64,000 nt of DNA, taken from Varroa destructor. Taxonomy: Eukaryota; Arthropoda; Arachnida; Mesostigmata; Varroidae. The translations under genes were made by a program, and so were the position numbers. This document shows, in pieces, positions 22,440 through 33,279 of this stretch (its first letter is position 1; each line of letters starts with the position of its first letter). The stretch covers positions 18,130,030 through 18,194,029 of the forward strand of contig NW_019211459.1 of NCBI RefSeq assembly GCF_002443255.2. Reading direction: 5' to 3'. Below the pieces are notes generated by a model, which saw nothing but the letters and a program-made list of their open reading frames with translations, searched no databases and had not been told where the DNA came from.

Positions 22440-24930
22440 CGGCTGACAAAATGCGGGTTGCAGCATAAAAAGCAGGTACGAAAGAAAAGAACATCCTCAG
22501 AATGCACATTTGCCTCTGGCTAGTGGAGTGATCAGAACCCCAAACGAAAGACGGAGGGAAGAACGTCGGAGGTACAGCTTCGTAATTTTACCACAAAAAT
22601 GTTCTTGTCTATTTTTCCAAGCTATCTCGTCGTCTTGTGAAGGTGTTCTCGGATGCGCGGATACGACGCAAGATTGCGGGCGCATATCGTTTCGCTTTCT
22701 TTTAACTTTGTTGAATTTGCATCGCTTTTGTGCCATGGACCTCCACTGATATTATGCAGGCTGATATGATGTCCTAGTATGATTAACCCATTTCGAAATA
22801 GTCAAGGCAAACTAATGGAAAAAAAAACCAAAAATAAAAAAGAACCAGGCTAACATTCGTTATCGTTCGTATAAGACTTACATACTGCTAGTAATAATAT
22901 ATTGTAAGCGATAATGTCGTATGCTCTAAATAATATAGAACATATTGTAATATTCACCTCAAGATTTGCTGTATAGGCATATTTTTTCTATTCATTTTTT
23001 TTCTAATTTTTGACGTAAGTAAAAGGTTTTCGCACAAAGAGATTTACGTCCTCTTTAGCAAAAATCGATCAAATTCACGTTTTTTTTTTTACATGCATAA
23101 AGTTAATAAGTTTCCGTTATGCTAAAGCTTTCATCAGAGGAAACTGCGTTGCCTGAAAACCTCACAATTCTTGCGCTAACAGCACATGTTGACATTTTGG
23201 CCTTTTTGTATGGAGTGCTTAAAGCATGTGCACGTTTTCCCTATTTTTTGCCATTGAAGAGACTATGTTGCCAATTCTCCCAATATTCATTATCAGATTA
23301 TCGTCGAAATCGACAAAATTCAGAAAATATATATAACTAAATAAATAAAAATCAACAAAGAATTAGGCCAAGTTACTTTGCACGAAACGAAAGGCCAGAG
23401 GTAGGCGTCCATAAATGATATGTTTTGTCAAGATATTCACACATACCATAAACAACTAGAGTAAATTCGAGAAAATACTAAATGTGCATTGCCACCCATT
23501 TACCAGCATAACACTGATACAACGGTGCGTCCTGTCAGCAGACAATTGTTCGTTAAACAACATGGCAGAAATAGCCACGGCAGTCCCGTATTCATTAATG
23601 GATAGTAGACAGCAGCTAAAACGAAACAGTGCCTGTACGTTAACGTATTCCTCCGTTCATATACTGGAGGATAGCAGCGATAATAAGCCTTTTTACATTG
23701 CAGCGGATGGCTAGTGAGGCATCGACAGAACAGCGACGGCTGCGGCGCCGCCTGCGGAGACTTCACTCATCATGTGCCTCGATCAGTTTCTCCCTATAAC
23801 TATAGACGAATGTATACACACCGACACACACATACAACGTATGCAGACATCTGTATATAAACGGAGCCCGCTAGAAGGGGCAGAGGCAAATGTTTAGAGG
23901 AGCGAACAAGGACGGCGTGGGTGGGGAAACGATGGGGGCAGTGTTATATGTAGCCACTCGACGAACATAAAGAGTTTATGGCCCATGCAGTCCCTGGCAG
24001 TTGGTTTCAGGCATCTCGTACATCTGCAGCAGCGCTGCTGCTGCGGTAATAATCCGAAGAACATGAACACTAAGAACTACTGCTGCCACTCATGAAGTTG
24101 TAGATGGTGATCATGCTGATGATCATGACGGTGCAGCCGGCGCTGATGCTATTGCAGCTTTGGTTTCTGACAACAAACGATGACGACGACGGCAACAGCA
24201 ACAACAAAGCGGGGTTATTTTGTTGATGGAGCCATTCTGCGTCGCGGCGATGGGTCCGACGTTCTTCAGAGGCTTCTTCGTAAGCGTTGTGTACACAAAG
24301 GAGCTGCTCGCTGGACTACGCGGACAGTGGTCCAATTGGCGTCGGCGGTAATGATCGTACGCGCTTTGGCCTCTCGGCGTTTCCCCTGTGGCATGGCCAG
24401 AGATGCCCCTTTTTTCATAGTTGGATAAAATATCTTTTTCGCAATTCAAGGCGACGCATAACTGCTTCGTACGAGATTCGTAGAGTACCTGTGCTTGCGA
24501 ACAATGAAACAAATAAATAACAAACGCCGAACGAACGGAGGTCGTCCGAGCGGCATGGACTGCATAATACCTGCACGACCTTTGTGCGAGCACGCGATGC
24601 CAGCGCGAATTACTCTGCTACTAGGAATAAAATCACAAATGACTCAACGAGTAGGCCTTGTTAGAGGGGGCCCTATACGACCACGGCCTGTGAGACGAGC
24701 GTGGCTAGGTCAGTTTAACCGTCACGAAGCTCCTGTTTAAACGTGTAATTAGACGGGCCGTGATTCATACATAGAAATGTAAACACTCAAACGACGTTAA
24801 ACTGTCGATCCTAACATACGGAGCCAATAAAATTCAATAAACTTGCCCCACCATATATTTCAGTGATCATGAAAACAGTATGTAGTTTAAAGGCAGGGGA
24901 TTTGGTTTGTATATTGGGCTTTTTACCTTT
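22440..24930. other. spacer
   Basis: AT-rich in 22750-23480, with T11 at 23080-23090, then mixed composition with triplet repeats near 24030 and 24180-24210 (CTG, GAC/AAC units). The frames 24123-24593 minus and 24180-24428 plus overlap and are unsupported. Confidence 0.45.
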
Positions 24931-24938
24931 AAAGCACG

Positions 24939-25211
24939 ATGTTGTACGATGCTGAAGGTGACATAACTACCAATAGTAACTGCTGTTCACTAAAACAGTA
25001 TAAATATAATCTAGCATACTACGATCCAGTATGTGGCTTTCATTTAACGAACGAGGTTTTCTTGTTCTTTCCGCTACTAACTACTGATTTCTTTGATCAG
25101 ATTGTGAGAAGTTTAGCAACGACCACATCTGCTGCTGGCATTATATTTAATGCTGCCAGGCCCACTAGCTTCATTGTTACGGGTGCCGACCCGCTGATGC
25201 CTATATCTTAA
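24939..25211 (+). CDS. candidate 90-codon ORF, unknown product
   Basis: The ATG has A at -3 and is preceded by a weak acceptor-like TTACCTTTAAAG. The frame shows consistently purine-first codons through 90 codons to TAA. It starts MLYDAEGDITTNSNCC and ends TGADPLMPIS. The middle is hydrophobic (VFLFFPLLTTDFF). The flanks are AT-rich and no partner exon is evident. An alternative acceptor, TTTGATCAG, lies inside the frame. No family recognised. Confidence 0.3.
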   Translation: MLYDAEGDITTNSNCCSLKQYKYNLAYYDPVCGFHLTNEVFLFFPLLTTDFFDQIVRSLATTTSAAGIIFNAARPTSFIVTGADPLMPIS

Positions 25212-25280
25212 CTATAAATTGTAGTAGCTAGCAAAGCCGATCCCCTCGTAGCTTATTACTTACAAGATTAAGATAGTAAA

Positions 25281-25330
25281 ATGTAACAAGAATAATAATA
25301 AATAATATATTGTTGTTATTATTGTTGTAC
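25281..25330. repeat. A/T trinucleotide inverted repeat
   Basis: (AAT)n on the left arm and (TTG/TTA)n on the right arm flank a short TATA centre, giving an imperfect hairpin of AT and GT pairs. It is probably a microsatellite, not a terminator. Confidence 0.5.
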
Positions 25331-25339
25331 TTGCTCTTC

Positions 25340-27600
25340 GTTATTTGCTCTGCTTTCATCTGCTACTCAAGCTAGCAGCGTTTCGACGCCGGGAGCTATT
25401 CGCTACCGCGCTATTGGTGTCGAGGGCGATGTCGTAAACGGCCAACGCGTTGGTGGTCGAGCGGCGACGCAACAGCCTGTATATTAGTTGGCTCGTTGCC
25501 GTCCTGACTCCTGAAATCCACGAAGCAATGCTTCCACAACTCAACTCGTTCCTTGTGGCCGTACGATAGGGGCACGTTAGTCTCGGCTCGAACACGGCCT
25601 CTGAGTCTGATAACGCAACTTCAACAAGGTCCGACTATAGCGTTTACCGAAGCTACACATACTGACGTGATGTGTCAATACCGTCGTTCTGTGTTTGAGG
25701 ACAGTAGAGAACTTTATCTGTGCTTGTCATATGGCTACACATTTAGGCAGAGTAACAAAAAGCCGGTGGCACTAGGATAGTAGAACACATTTCCATTCAG
25801 TTGTCATTAGCAGCAGTGGGGGGCTGTTACGAATTAGAGATTATGACCTTCGAACATGTTGGAGACTATGTGTTCTTCGGTACATCTCTATTGTAATCAA
25901 TACATTGACTTGAGTGGATGTTAAATGAATGAAATCGAAAGTGCACCTCAGTGCTCACATAGGCAATAGTTCGAAATAATTTTATAAATTATTACTATCA
26001 CGAGCTGTGCGATACTTTTCGTCATTATGGCATGTAAGACGGCATTTATCGTCAAACGAACACCCTTTCGAATAGGGTAGGGTTCGTGTCTGTTTCGTGT
26101 GCACCTTTCAACTAATGCAACTGAAGCGTATCACAGCCTGCCGATGCAGTAGTAGAGAGGATGAAGGCAACTGCGCAATGTTTTATGGTCCTGAATGCCA
26201 GCTGTGCCATCCGGCCAACTGCCACTGCCTGAAGCTGCTTCCGTCACTGCTCCTACTATGGGCACTGGCAACGCCCACGAAATAATCACAAGTAGCATAT
26301 ATACTGACAGGCAAATAGACCTTCTTGGATCATATTGGTACACATCTCAGTAATGTCAGTCAACTGCCCACCAGCCCGCTCATGTCTGCTGGTTGTTCAT
26401 GCCAATCGTTAACCGAAAACCATAGTGGCCCTAGTCCCCAGCATGCTCTGGTTAACCTTAGAAAGGATATAGACAGTTCGTTTCATCCACGGCACGAGTT
26501 CTGGCCACGATCTCGCTTCCTCTCCTCTTCTGCTATGAGCATCTCCGATCCCGTGCTGTTCGATTTTCTTTCCGTTCGCTCAGCCATCTCGCGATCTTAG
26601 GGATGAATCTGTGCTGTCAGATCATTCTAGACGAACGAAATCGCGGATTCGGGACGGACACGAGATGTCGCCATCTGCCGCCTTCACCAGGACGGTAACA
26701 GCATCTTTTATCATCAGCAGCAACGTCATTGTCATCATCAAGCGTCAGCGGAACAAAATGTCTTTGCGCCTATTTTAGGGCAGCAGCTGTAGTAGCGTCG
26801 GCACGTGCTATCTGCCGATGACTGGCCGCTGCTTTGAACGCCCGCCAAGCGAACATTCGCTACTTCTTATTCTGACCGATTCATTGAATGTCCGTAACAT
26901 TAGCTTTTCTCTGTAAGACATACGAGAATTTCTGACTATACTATACAACGAATAAAGTAAAAGCGGGGATCTTGCAACTCAACAGTCGTTGACTATTAGG
27001 GGACAGGAAGAGACGACCTCTAGCGTCTGCCTGGTCAAAAAGACGAATCAGAATCAGACCAGAGAAACCGAAATTGAGAAAGACAAGGGTAGAACAACTT
27101 TGGCTTGTTTGTCCCCGGTCTTTTCTCTCCTTTGATTCTGTCTGAGTCGATCCGACACTCTGGTTGCCCGAAGGGTCGACTATCGGCCAAGAGGGGAGAG
27201 CCAATGGAACGACAGAAAGTCGTATCGCTCGAGTATATATACACACACACGCCAGTGGTGCAGAAAAGCTGCACATTCCTTGGCGGGGGTCGTCGTCGCC
27301 GTCGTCGCTCTAATCGACTCAGCTCCGAATTGAACCGTGGGCGTCATCTCAAAGAATCGTGGAATGAGAGAAATTTGCCGCTGGCTTGTGATGAAAGGCG
27401 TGGCTCCGTGTTGGTGGCGTGTTCCGTTTCTGACTGTTTCGTGGAGAGGCAGAATGAAACAGGGAAATGGGTCGAAGGACAAAAGTCATGGCCTGACCTT
27501 TAGCGTCAGGGAAATCTCAAAAAATTGAAAGAGACTCAATGTCGAATTTCTACCGTACCAAGAAAACAGAGCAACGCGAGATGACGTTTTATTTAAACAT
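25340..27600. other. spacer
   Basis: No boundary-supported exon was found. A (TA)(CA) run lies at 27233-27250 inside overlapping frames on both strands (26941-27503), where stop-poor sequence makes strand assignment impossible. Confidence 0.45.
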
Positions 27601-27614
27601 CTGAGTTCTTACAG

Positions 27615-27647
27615 GAGAATATGTCAAGCCTCGCATATCGCTATGAA
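27615..27647 (+). CDS. candidate 33-nt microexon
   Basis: The acceptor CATCTGAGTTCTTACAG ends at 27614 and the donor GAA|GTAAGA follows 27647. The in-phase reading is ENMSSLAYRYE, phase 0 on both sides, so it could be skipped without changing the frame. Both splice sites are close to consensus; coding content cannot be judged at this size. Confidence 0.3.
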
Positions 27648-28030
27648 GTAAGACATCCAGCTCGCCTGAATTGCTATCTCAGTCTTGTTGCAAATTATAC
27701 ATCAGAAGCTCATGACGTCGACTAGCCTTAAAAAAGCATGATTTCCCATACGCGAAAAAATAGGTTGAGCTTCTTCACTGTTTGTATGTCCTGAAATGTA
27801 TACCTATATGCTTTGATATATCTGCTACCTAACTGGCAAATGCAATCTCCATCATTTCCTGGTGTGGCTATCTATAGTAAGTTCTTTCTCGTGACATTTT
27901 GAAACGAAGCAGCTGGCTTTGAGGCAGTATCAGATGGGAGCTTGTATTGTTCAAGAGTCAACCATGGCATTCGGGTAACCAAGGAGAGCATTGAGGACAT
28001 AAGGGAAAGGCACTGGGGTACGCGAAGGTT

Positions 28031-28302
28031 TCAGATGATATATGGGCCTCCCCGGCCACCAACGAAGCAGTCAACCAATCTGCGTACAAGGCCACCCTTC
28101 TTTCGATAACCCCTTTTGTCCCGATCCTCTGGCTGGTGCAGCGACAGCCGTCCGCAATCCTCCCAAACCTCCTGCCCTTCCTCAGCCACCACACTAATTG
28201 ATTTTGGAACCACCGAGCTTAGAACTGCACTGTCCACAGCATTGTCAGGCGGTCTGAGAGAAGCAGAACTCACTGGTCCTTTACTGGGACCGGAACCCAT
28301 CA
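28031..28302 (-). CDS. candidate exon with N-myristoylation-like start
   Basis: On the minus strand an acceptor (CCGCCTCGCCTTAG) lies two nucleotides before an ATG at 28300-28298 that has G at -3 and +4. The peptide begins MGSGPSKGPVSS, matching the MGxxxS/T pattern of N-myristoylated proteins. It continues with an acidic stretch (VAEEGQEVWEDCGR) and a charged end. The frame closes at 28031 after 89 codons, but a donor such as AAG|GGTGGCC could end the exon earlier. The protein is not recognised. The overlapping plus frame (28116-28334) looks like its shadow. Confidence 0.3.
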
Positions 28303-29865
28303 CTAAGGCGAGGCGGCTAAAGCTGAACATCTGATTGGAGCACGGCAAAACCGCCACTCGCTAAAGGCAGACAGAGCATAGCGGGGGCTGGCATCGTTAT
28401 GGGGTCTTGTTGGGGCAATACTCGCTGGTGGCGAGGTGGATAGGAGGTGGTCCGTCGAGGGTAGCACGGGGAGCAGGGAAAGAGATCCAGAGAACAGCCG
28501 GAGGTGCTGGCTCCTGTGCTAGATTTATCGTACAGCTTTCTACCAGGCCCTAGCTACTGTCGAGTTAGGCAACGTTCGTTGTGCGTATTTTTTTCTATGG
28601 CTGGGACTCCACAGAGGCCATGGCTTTCTTCCGCCAATGGCTGTCGGTGTAAAGGAGAGCTACGACGTAAGCGGAGGGTCGCCGACGCACGCTTGCGTTG
28701 TGTGTTGCTAATGCCAAACAAAGAGAGCAAGAAAAAGAGTTAAATGGGCCCTATTGTTGTAGCGGGCTGCGAGTGTGTTGAAGCGTGTATCACAAAACGC
28801 TGACCCGAAGGGTCTTTGCGAGTCAGCTCGTTTAAACTATCGAATAAGTTGTCCGTCCACTAGATAAACAGGCACAAAGGCGCTAAAACCAGTTACCCTT
28901 ATGGCAGTCGATAACACTACTGAATTTGCTTGTAGTGCATCGTAGCAAGGTGGAATGATTACACAGCGGATTGGGCATTGTTGTTGAACATGTAGAATAC
29001 TATGTGACATTCACTGGGCCTATAGTATTCACGCGCACACACGTCTGATATCGACTAGAGTGCCCACTGCGAATGTATTCCGAGTTACGTTTGCTAACCA
29101 CTATCAAATTGATCATTTCTAAACCCTGCAAGCGCAACTGTTCGTGCGCTCTTCTTCTTTATTTCGTAGTTTATATTACCCGCCGCTGCATTAACAAACA
29201 AAGATAGCATAACTTAATTTAGCAGCTGTATAACGAGTCTGACGTCAACACCTGAAATACCTTAGGGTCGTAGACAACATTCAGATTCATCAATGGGAAT
29301 CTCGCAAGATTCTTGGTTACAGAGACTAACTAGGGCGACTCTCACCTGTTTTCCTAGAATCGTGTTGCGACCGGTACTGGCCACCACGGCCAACCAAGAC
29401 AAGGGAAGTACCCATGCTAGGGCCTTATAGACGGATGACCCAATGCAAGAGTGCTTAGATGGCAGCCGCTGTTTCTTTTGCTGCAGCCGTTGCTGCTGCT
29501 GAAATGCCCCCTTGGTGGCACTGCTAATCATTCGACTCGCTTAATGAGCCCGCTACGCCACTTTTGTCCATGCGCAGTTGGCTGATATCAGAATATTCGC
29601 CAGTAGACATTTAGGATTCATTGGTAAGCAGTAATACAGGCGATCGTCAGGACAAAAATTTAATCTGAGGTTAGCGTCGAGAAGAGAATCAAATGTCTGT
29701 AGGCCAACGAATAATGTGAGTCTACTGTTCGCAGCTGTGGTTTCGGGAACCCTGGTGCCGATCGCAGAGGCCCACCTGCACTTGGGTTCATCCAGCGCGC
29801 GCGCTTTGAGTTCGTCCATTCGGCTCTGCCAGGATCCTCTAACACTCGTTTCTCTCCGCTTCCAG

Positions 29866-29943
29866 CTGCTGCTGCCAGATCAGGGCATATCAGAAGCTCC
29901 GCGGCGTCTCTCTAGGCGCCTGCAAGACGATTGCGTTTATTGA
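29866..29943 (+). CDS. candidate terminal exon
   Basis: The acceptor tract CGTTTCTCTCCGCTTCCAG, preceded by branch-like CTCTAAC, ends at 29865. In one frame it reads LLLPDQGISEAPRRLSRRLQ and stops at TGA 29941-29943. A second frame, beginning CCCQIRAYQKLRGVSLGA, stays open about 11 codons further. The acceptor is convincing; the frame is not settled. No upstream partner is identified. Confidence 0.3.
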   Translation: MLLPDQGISEAPRRLSRRLQDDCVY

Positions 29944-30728
29944 AACAATGTCTATAATCAAACTAACAGAATGAAGGCAGGTCGCGTTTTCACTCAGATG
30001 CTCAAACGTTTTCCCCGACCGAATTGTTTTCAGGCGTCACTATTTTTGTGTACATTCTCTAGGTAGAAGGAAGAGTGACTAAAGCGTTGCTCTTCTCGTG
30101 ATATTTCTACTACAAATAAGTATACGTCCAGCCTATAGGGTAAATCCTTTGAAGGATTGTAGAGAGCAATTAGTCATATGAAAACTCTACTAGTACATCA
30201 GTGACGTTCGCCTGAGAAGGGCACTAAGCTTCTCAATAATAACTGAGCATTCCAACTATTTCCTCTGTACTTCAAAGTGGGCCCAACGATTTTGAGGGTA
30301 TATCTATGTATTCGATCGTATGTGAGACAGTGACAACACGAATGTCTACCATTGTGTGTCTATAGCGGTTCGATTGAAATAGCTACGATGTCAACTTTCA
30401 CCAAGCCTTTTCTAAACGAACTCACAAAATCAGTAGACCACGTACTAAGAGTACTCGGAGCTATGGTAGGATGTACGGCTCCGGATAGATAGGAAGTTGC
30501 GGTCAACGGCAACGTTAGGCCGTTTCCAGGGTCGGCTCCCTTCGCATCCAAAGGACGAAACGGAACCAGACGAGAACCCCGTGGTTCACTCAGCCTCCGG
30601 GATGAGCTGTACGTTATTACCTTTTGGCGACCAGTAGCTAGCCAACCAGCCCGCCATGTCTGTTCTATTCCCATAGGAATGGAGAAGCATGTTGTCGCTG
30701 TTCCCTTAGACTTGCTCAGGCTCTAAAA

Positions 30729-31029
30729 ATGTCCGTCAATAGGTGGGGCAATATAAAGGGGTTCGTTGAACGAACGCAAAGTAGGTGCAGCACAGGGGCA
30801 GGTCGGGTGCGGGCTGATGGTAACGGTGGGCATATAGGGTGTTTGCGAGAGAACTGTTCGGCCACGGAACGGGTCTCTACGGTAGGGAAATGGGGGAAAG
30901 GAGAGGTGCAGATATGGGTGGGGCTTCGACGAAGTTTTCGGGGTAAGCGGCGAGCGACAGGGCGCACGAATAGAGAGCAGCAAATAATGAACTGTGTTCG
31001 ATCGTCGACAGAGTTGGCGCTCGTAGCAA
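30729..31029 (+). CDS. candidate first coding exon of a two-exon model
   Basis: The ATG has A at -3 (AAAATGTCC). One hundred codons stay open to a near-perfect donor, GCAA|GTAAGT, at phase 1. The peptide is rich in glycine and arginine (TGAGRVRADGNGG, LRRSFRGKRRATGRTNR). The minus strand also has open frames here (30716-30983), so strand is not certain. With the next exon the product would be about 105 residues. Unknown family. Confidence 0.3.
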
Positions 31030-31074
31030 GTAAGTCGGGGCCGGTGGATTCTACGACCTGCTTCTGCCTCTCAG

Positions 31075-31094
31075 CGGCTGTCGTTAACCATTAA
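31075..31094 (+). CDS. candidate last exon after a 45-nt intron
   Basis: The acceptor CTGCTTCTGCCTCTCAG ends at 31074. Two nucleotides complete the phase-1 codon, and the frame then reads AVVNH and stops. The implied intron, 31030-31074, is only 45 nt, begins GTAAGT, ends CTCTCAG, is divisible by three and has no in-frame stop, so its retention would also give a protein. In another frame the sequence reads RLSLTINAGSTEVVR to 31122. Confidence 0.25.
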
Positions 31095-31608
31095 CGCTGG
31101 CTCGACCGAAGTAGTCCGCTGAACCTCAAGTAGGTCTTTCGTTAAATCATACACACCACCTTTCCTTGATCAGAGAGCGACTGTATTCACTTCAGTTCAA
31201 TCAGCGAAACGGATGTACAGCGAGTCTAAGGACACGTTGTTGTCAAAGGCAAACGTACGTCAATGGTAGTTTAACCAGCAAGGCAAGTGACTATTTACGA
31301 AAAACAGAGGCAGGATCGTCGCAAATACTTCCGTGATGTTTTGTACAGATTCGTCGGTGCCATATATCCCTATAATATAAATTGCATGCCGGCGTTTTCT
31401 TTGTTCACAATGAATATCGCTAGTGTAGCTGCTGCCTGAATTCTCGACGATCTTCACGTAACAATCTGAGGTGAAACAGCTGAACGAGCCAGAGCTAGGA
31501 GAACACGGTATGACAGTTCATTTTGAGGCAATGAAACCGAAGTTATAGTTTCTTAGTAAGCCGTCCCTCCATGCTGTATGGTCCCCCGTCAGTTTTCCTG
31601 CCTGTTTC

Positions 31609-32055
31609 ATGAGTACGACACAAACTGCTTGCGCTCATCTCCCTCACCCTACTAACGTATCTGAAGGTTGCCAGGGCCTTCCAAACAGGAGCGACGGTAG
31701 AGCAGGCAGCTTCATCTCAGTTCGTGCTTGCCTGCTCGGCCCAGCCATCTTCCAGTTTGCCAACGAAGCGGATGTGATTGGCAACACCCGTTTCTTCAAC
31801 CAGGAGGGAGACTTGGGAGAGTCACAAACAGCAGAAGACAGGAGAAAGAGCGTTAGAAAAGTCAAAGGAACAGCCCGGCAGGGACTGCTGATCTCCTCGA
31901 CGCGGGAAGGCTGTCGAGGAAGTACCACAACGTGCGAGCAGCTACGCTGGTTTCTCCAGGATCGCTCTTGGCTTTCTGCTACCACGTCTCAACCTGGACC
32001 GTTGCTGGCTCCGCCAACGTCCGTCTCGGTGCTGGCGTGGGCGCTACCGCTGAAG
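31609..32055 (+). CDS. candidate long coding exon, 149 codons
   Basis: The frame starts at an ATG (or from an acceptor CCTGCCTGTTTCATGAG at 31613) and ends in phase 0 at CTGAAG|GTATAA, where the stop follows immediately in the donor. Codons are purine-first through the middle (FANEADVIGNTRFF, EDRRKSVRKVKG). The overlapping minus frame (31644-31985) is L/S/P-rich, as a shadow would be. Its phase matches the next candidate exon at 32689. Predicted composition is polar with a basic patch. No family is recognised. Confidence 0.4.
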
Positions 32056-32122
32056 GTATAATGTAAAAGTTTGCCAAGAGGTTAAACATCTTCCCCGCCG
32101 TCTAGCCGGAGGAGTTGGGGCT

Positions 32123-32136
32123 AGCAGCAGCAGCAG
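32123..32136. repeat. (AGC)n short repeat
   Basis: Four to five AGC units, lying in the putative intron 32056-32688. The same interval also has a tandem CGCAACC repeat at about 32292-32316. Confidence 0.7.
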
Positions 32137-32688
32137 ACAGCAAGCTTCGTTCAGCGTTTGCTCTCTCTCGTCCCCCATGATGGAGTAACCAACAAGGGAA
32201 TTCACTTAAGCATCGAAAGAGATCACAGAAGCTGGGTAGATGGTCGCTTAGCTTCGGTCGACAAAGAAGATGTCTTCAACTAGCGCTCTTGCGCAACCTC
32301 GCAACCCCTCGCAACCTATCAGAACTCCGTGGCTAACCCAGCCGCCGGGCAGGCGACTCAACCGAGGAGATGCACCGAGCGAACGAGGAAGCCCAACTAG
32401 GAGAAAAGGGGGCAATTGATCTAGGGCGGGGATGGAGTAGTTCGGTGGCGTTTACCGAGAAGGAGAACTCCAGGAGAACAGCAGTAGAGCACGAACGAGA
32501 GATAACTATTTGATTGATAACATCTCACTCCTTAACCAGTTCCAGGGCCGTTAAGATCTCGACAATGACCGCTGAAGACCACACAGTTACGCTGGACGTC
32601 ATCGCGCGCTGGCCGAAGCGGTAGAGCGCTTCTCTATAAAAGTGGCGCCCGGCTGGTTGTAAGACGAGTGTTGTCTGCTCTATCTCAG

Positions 32689-32814
32689 GATTCCTGCAGC
32701 GGGGCAAGTGGCGGCGGCAGCAGCAGCTTGAGCATCAGGATGGAAGTGGCTTTAGGCAAAACGAATGAACAGCAGAGAGAGAAATCGGAACCCCCACTTA
32801 AGACACTTTTCTAG
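32689..32814 (+). CDS. candidate terminal exon, partner of 31609-32055
   Basis: The acceptor TTGTCTGCTCTATCTCAG ends at 32688. The frame enters in phase 0, matching the donor at 32055. It reads DSCSGASGGGSSSLSIRM, then a charged end (KTNEQQREKSEPPLK), and stops at TAG 32812-32814. The glycine/serine tract comes from GGC/AGC triplets. Together the two exons would encode about 190 residues ending in a polar tail. No domain recognised. Confidence 0.4.
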   Translation, partial: DSCSGASGGGSSSLSIRMEVALGKTNEQQREKSEPPLKTLF

Positions 32815-33233
32815 ATAGAGTAATAAGACAGAGGTTGAGTACTCTTTGGTTTGCCCAAAGAAATGCAATGCGTATTTTATCGGGCTTTGTGTACAGGAAT
32901 AGGTCTTCGGTTTGTACGTATGCGTCAGCAACTAACAAAGAACTAGAGCGTGTACAAGCGCTCCATTTGAACCGCTTGACTGTTAAACTAGCAACACATG
33001 GTTCGTACAAAAATACCTGTACTGTACAATTATGTCGTTGCCTTTATTTTCGGACAGCTCAATGTTCTGTTAAAAAGGATTATATTGATAGGAAAGGATC
33101 TCCGGTGTGTCTTAAATGGGACTATAAACCTAGATGTGTGCCTTCAACGCTGTGGTCGCAACTTTGAGGTGCACCTTCACACTTAGTTATAGTGGTTTGT
33201 TCGGTCGGACGTTTGATTTTTTCCACATCGCAG

Positions 33234-33259
33234 GGATATCCGGGACGTTTAATGTAAAG
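33234..33259 (+). CDS. candidate 26-nt microexon
   Basis: The acceptor TGATTTTTTCCACATCGCAG ends at 33233 and the donor GTAAAG|GTATTT follows. One frame reads ISGTFNVK, entering with two nucleotides. The acceptor is strong and the donor moderate. Confidence 0.2.
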
Positions 33260-33279
33260 GTATTTCCCTAAGTGCCATT

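Noticed and set aside
32835..33167. Frame faintly like the thumb region of non-LTR retrotransposon reverse transcriptases (YASATNKELERVQALHL)
   Set aside because: Only a loose match to a degenerate pattern; no catalytic reverse transcriptase motif, endonuclease, poly-A tail or target-site duplication nearby. A HMM search would be needed.
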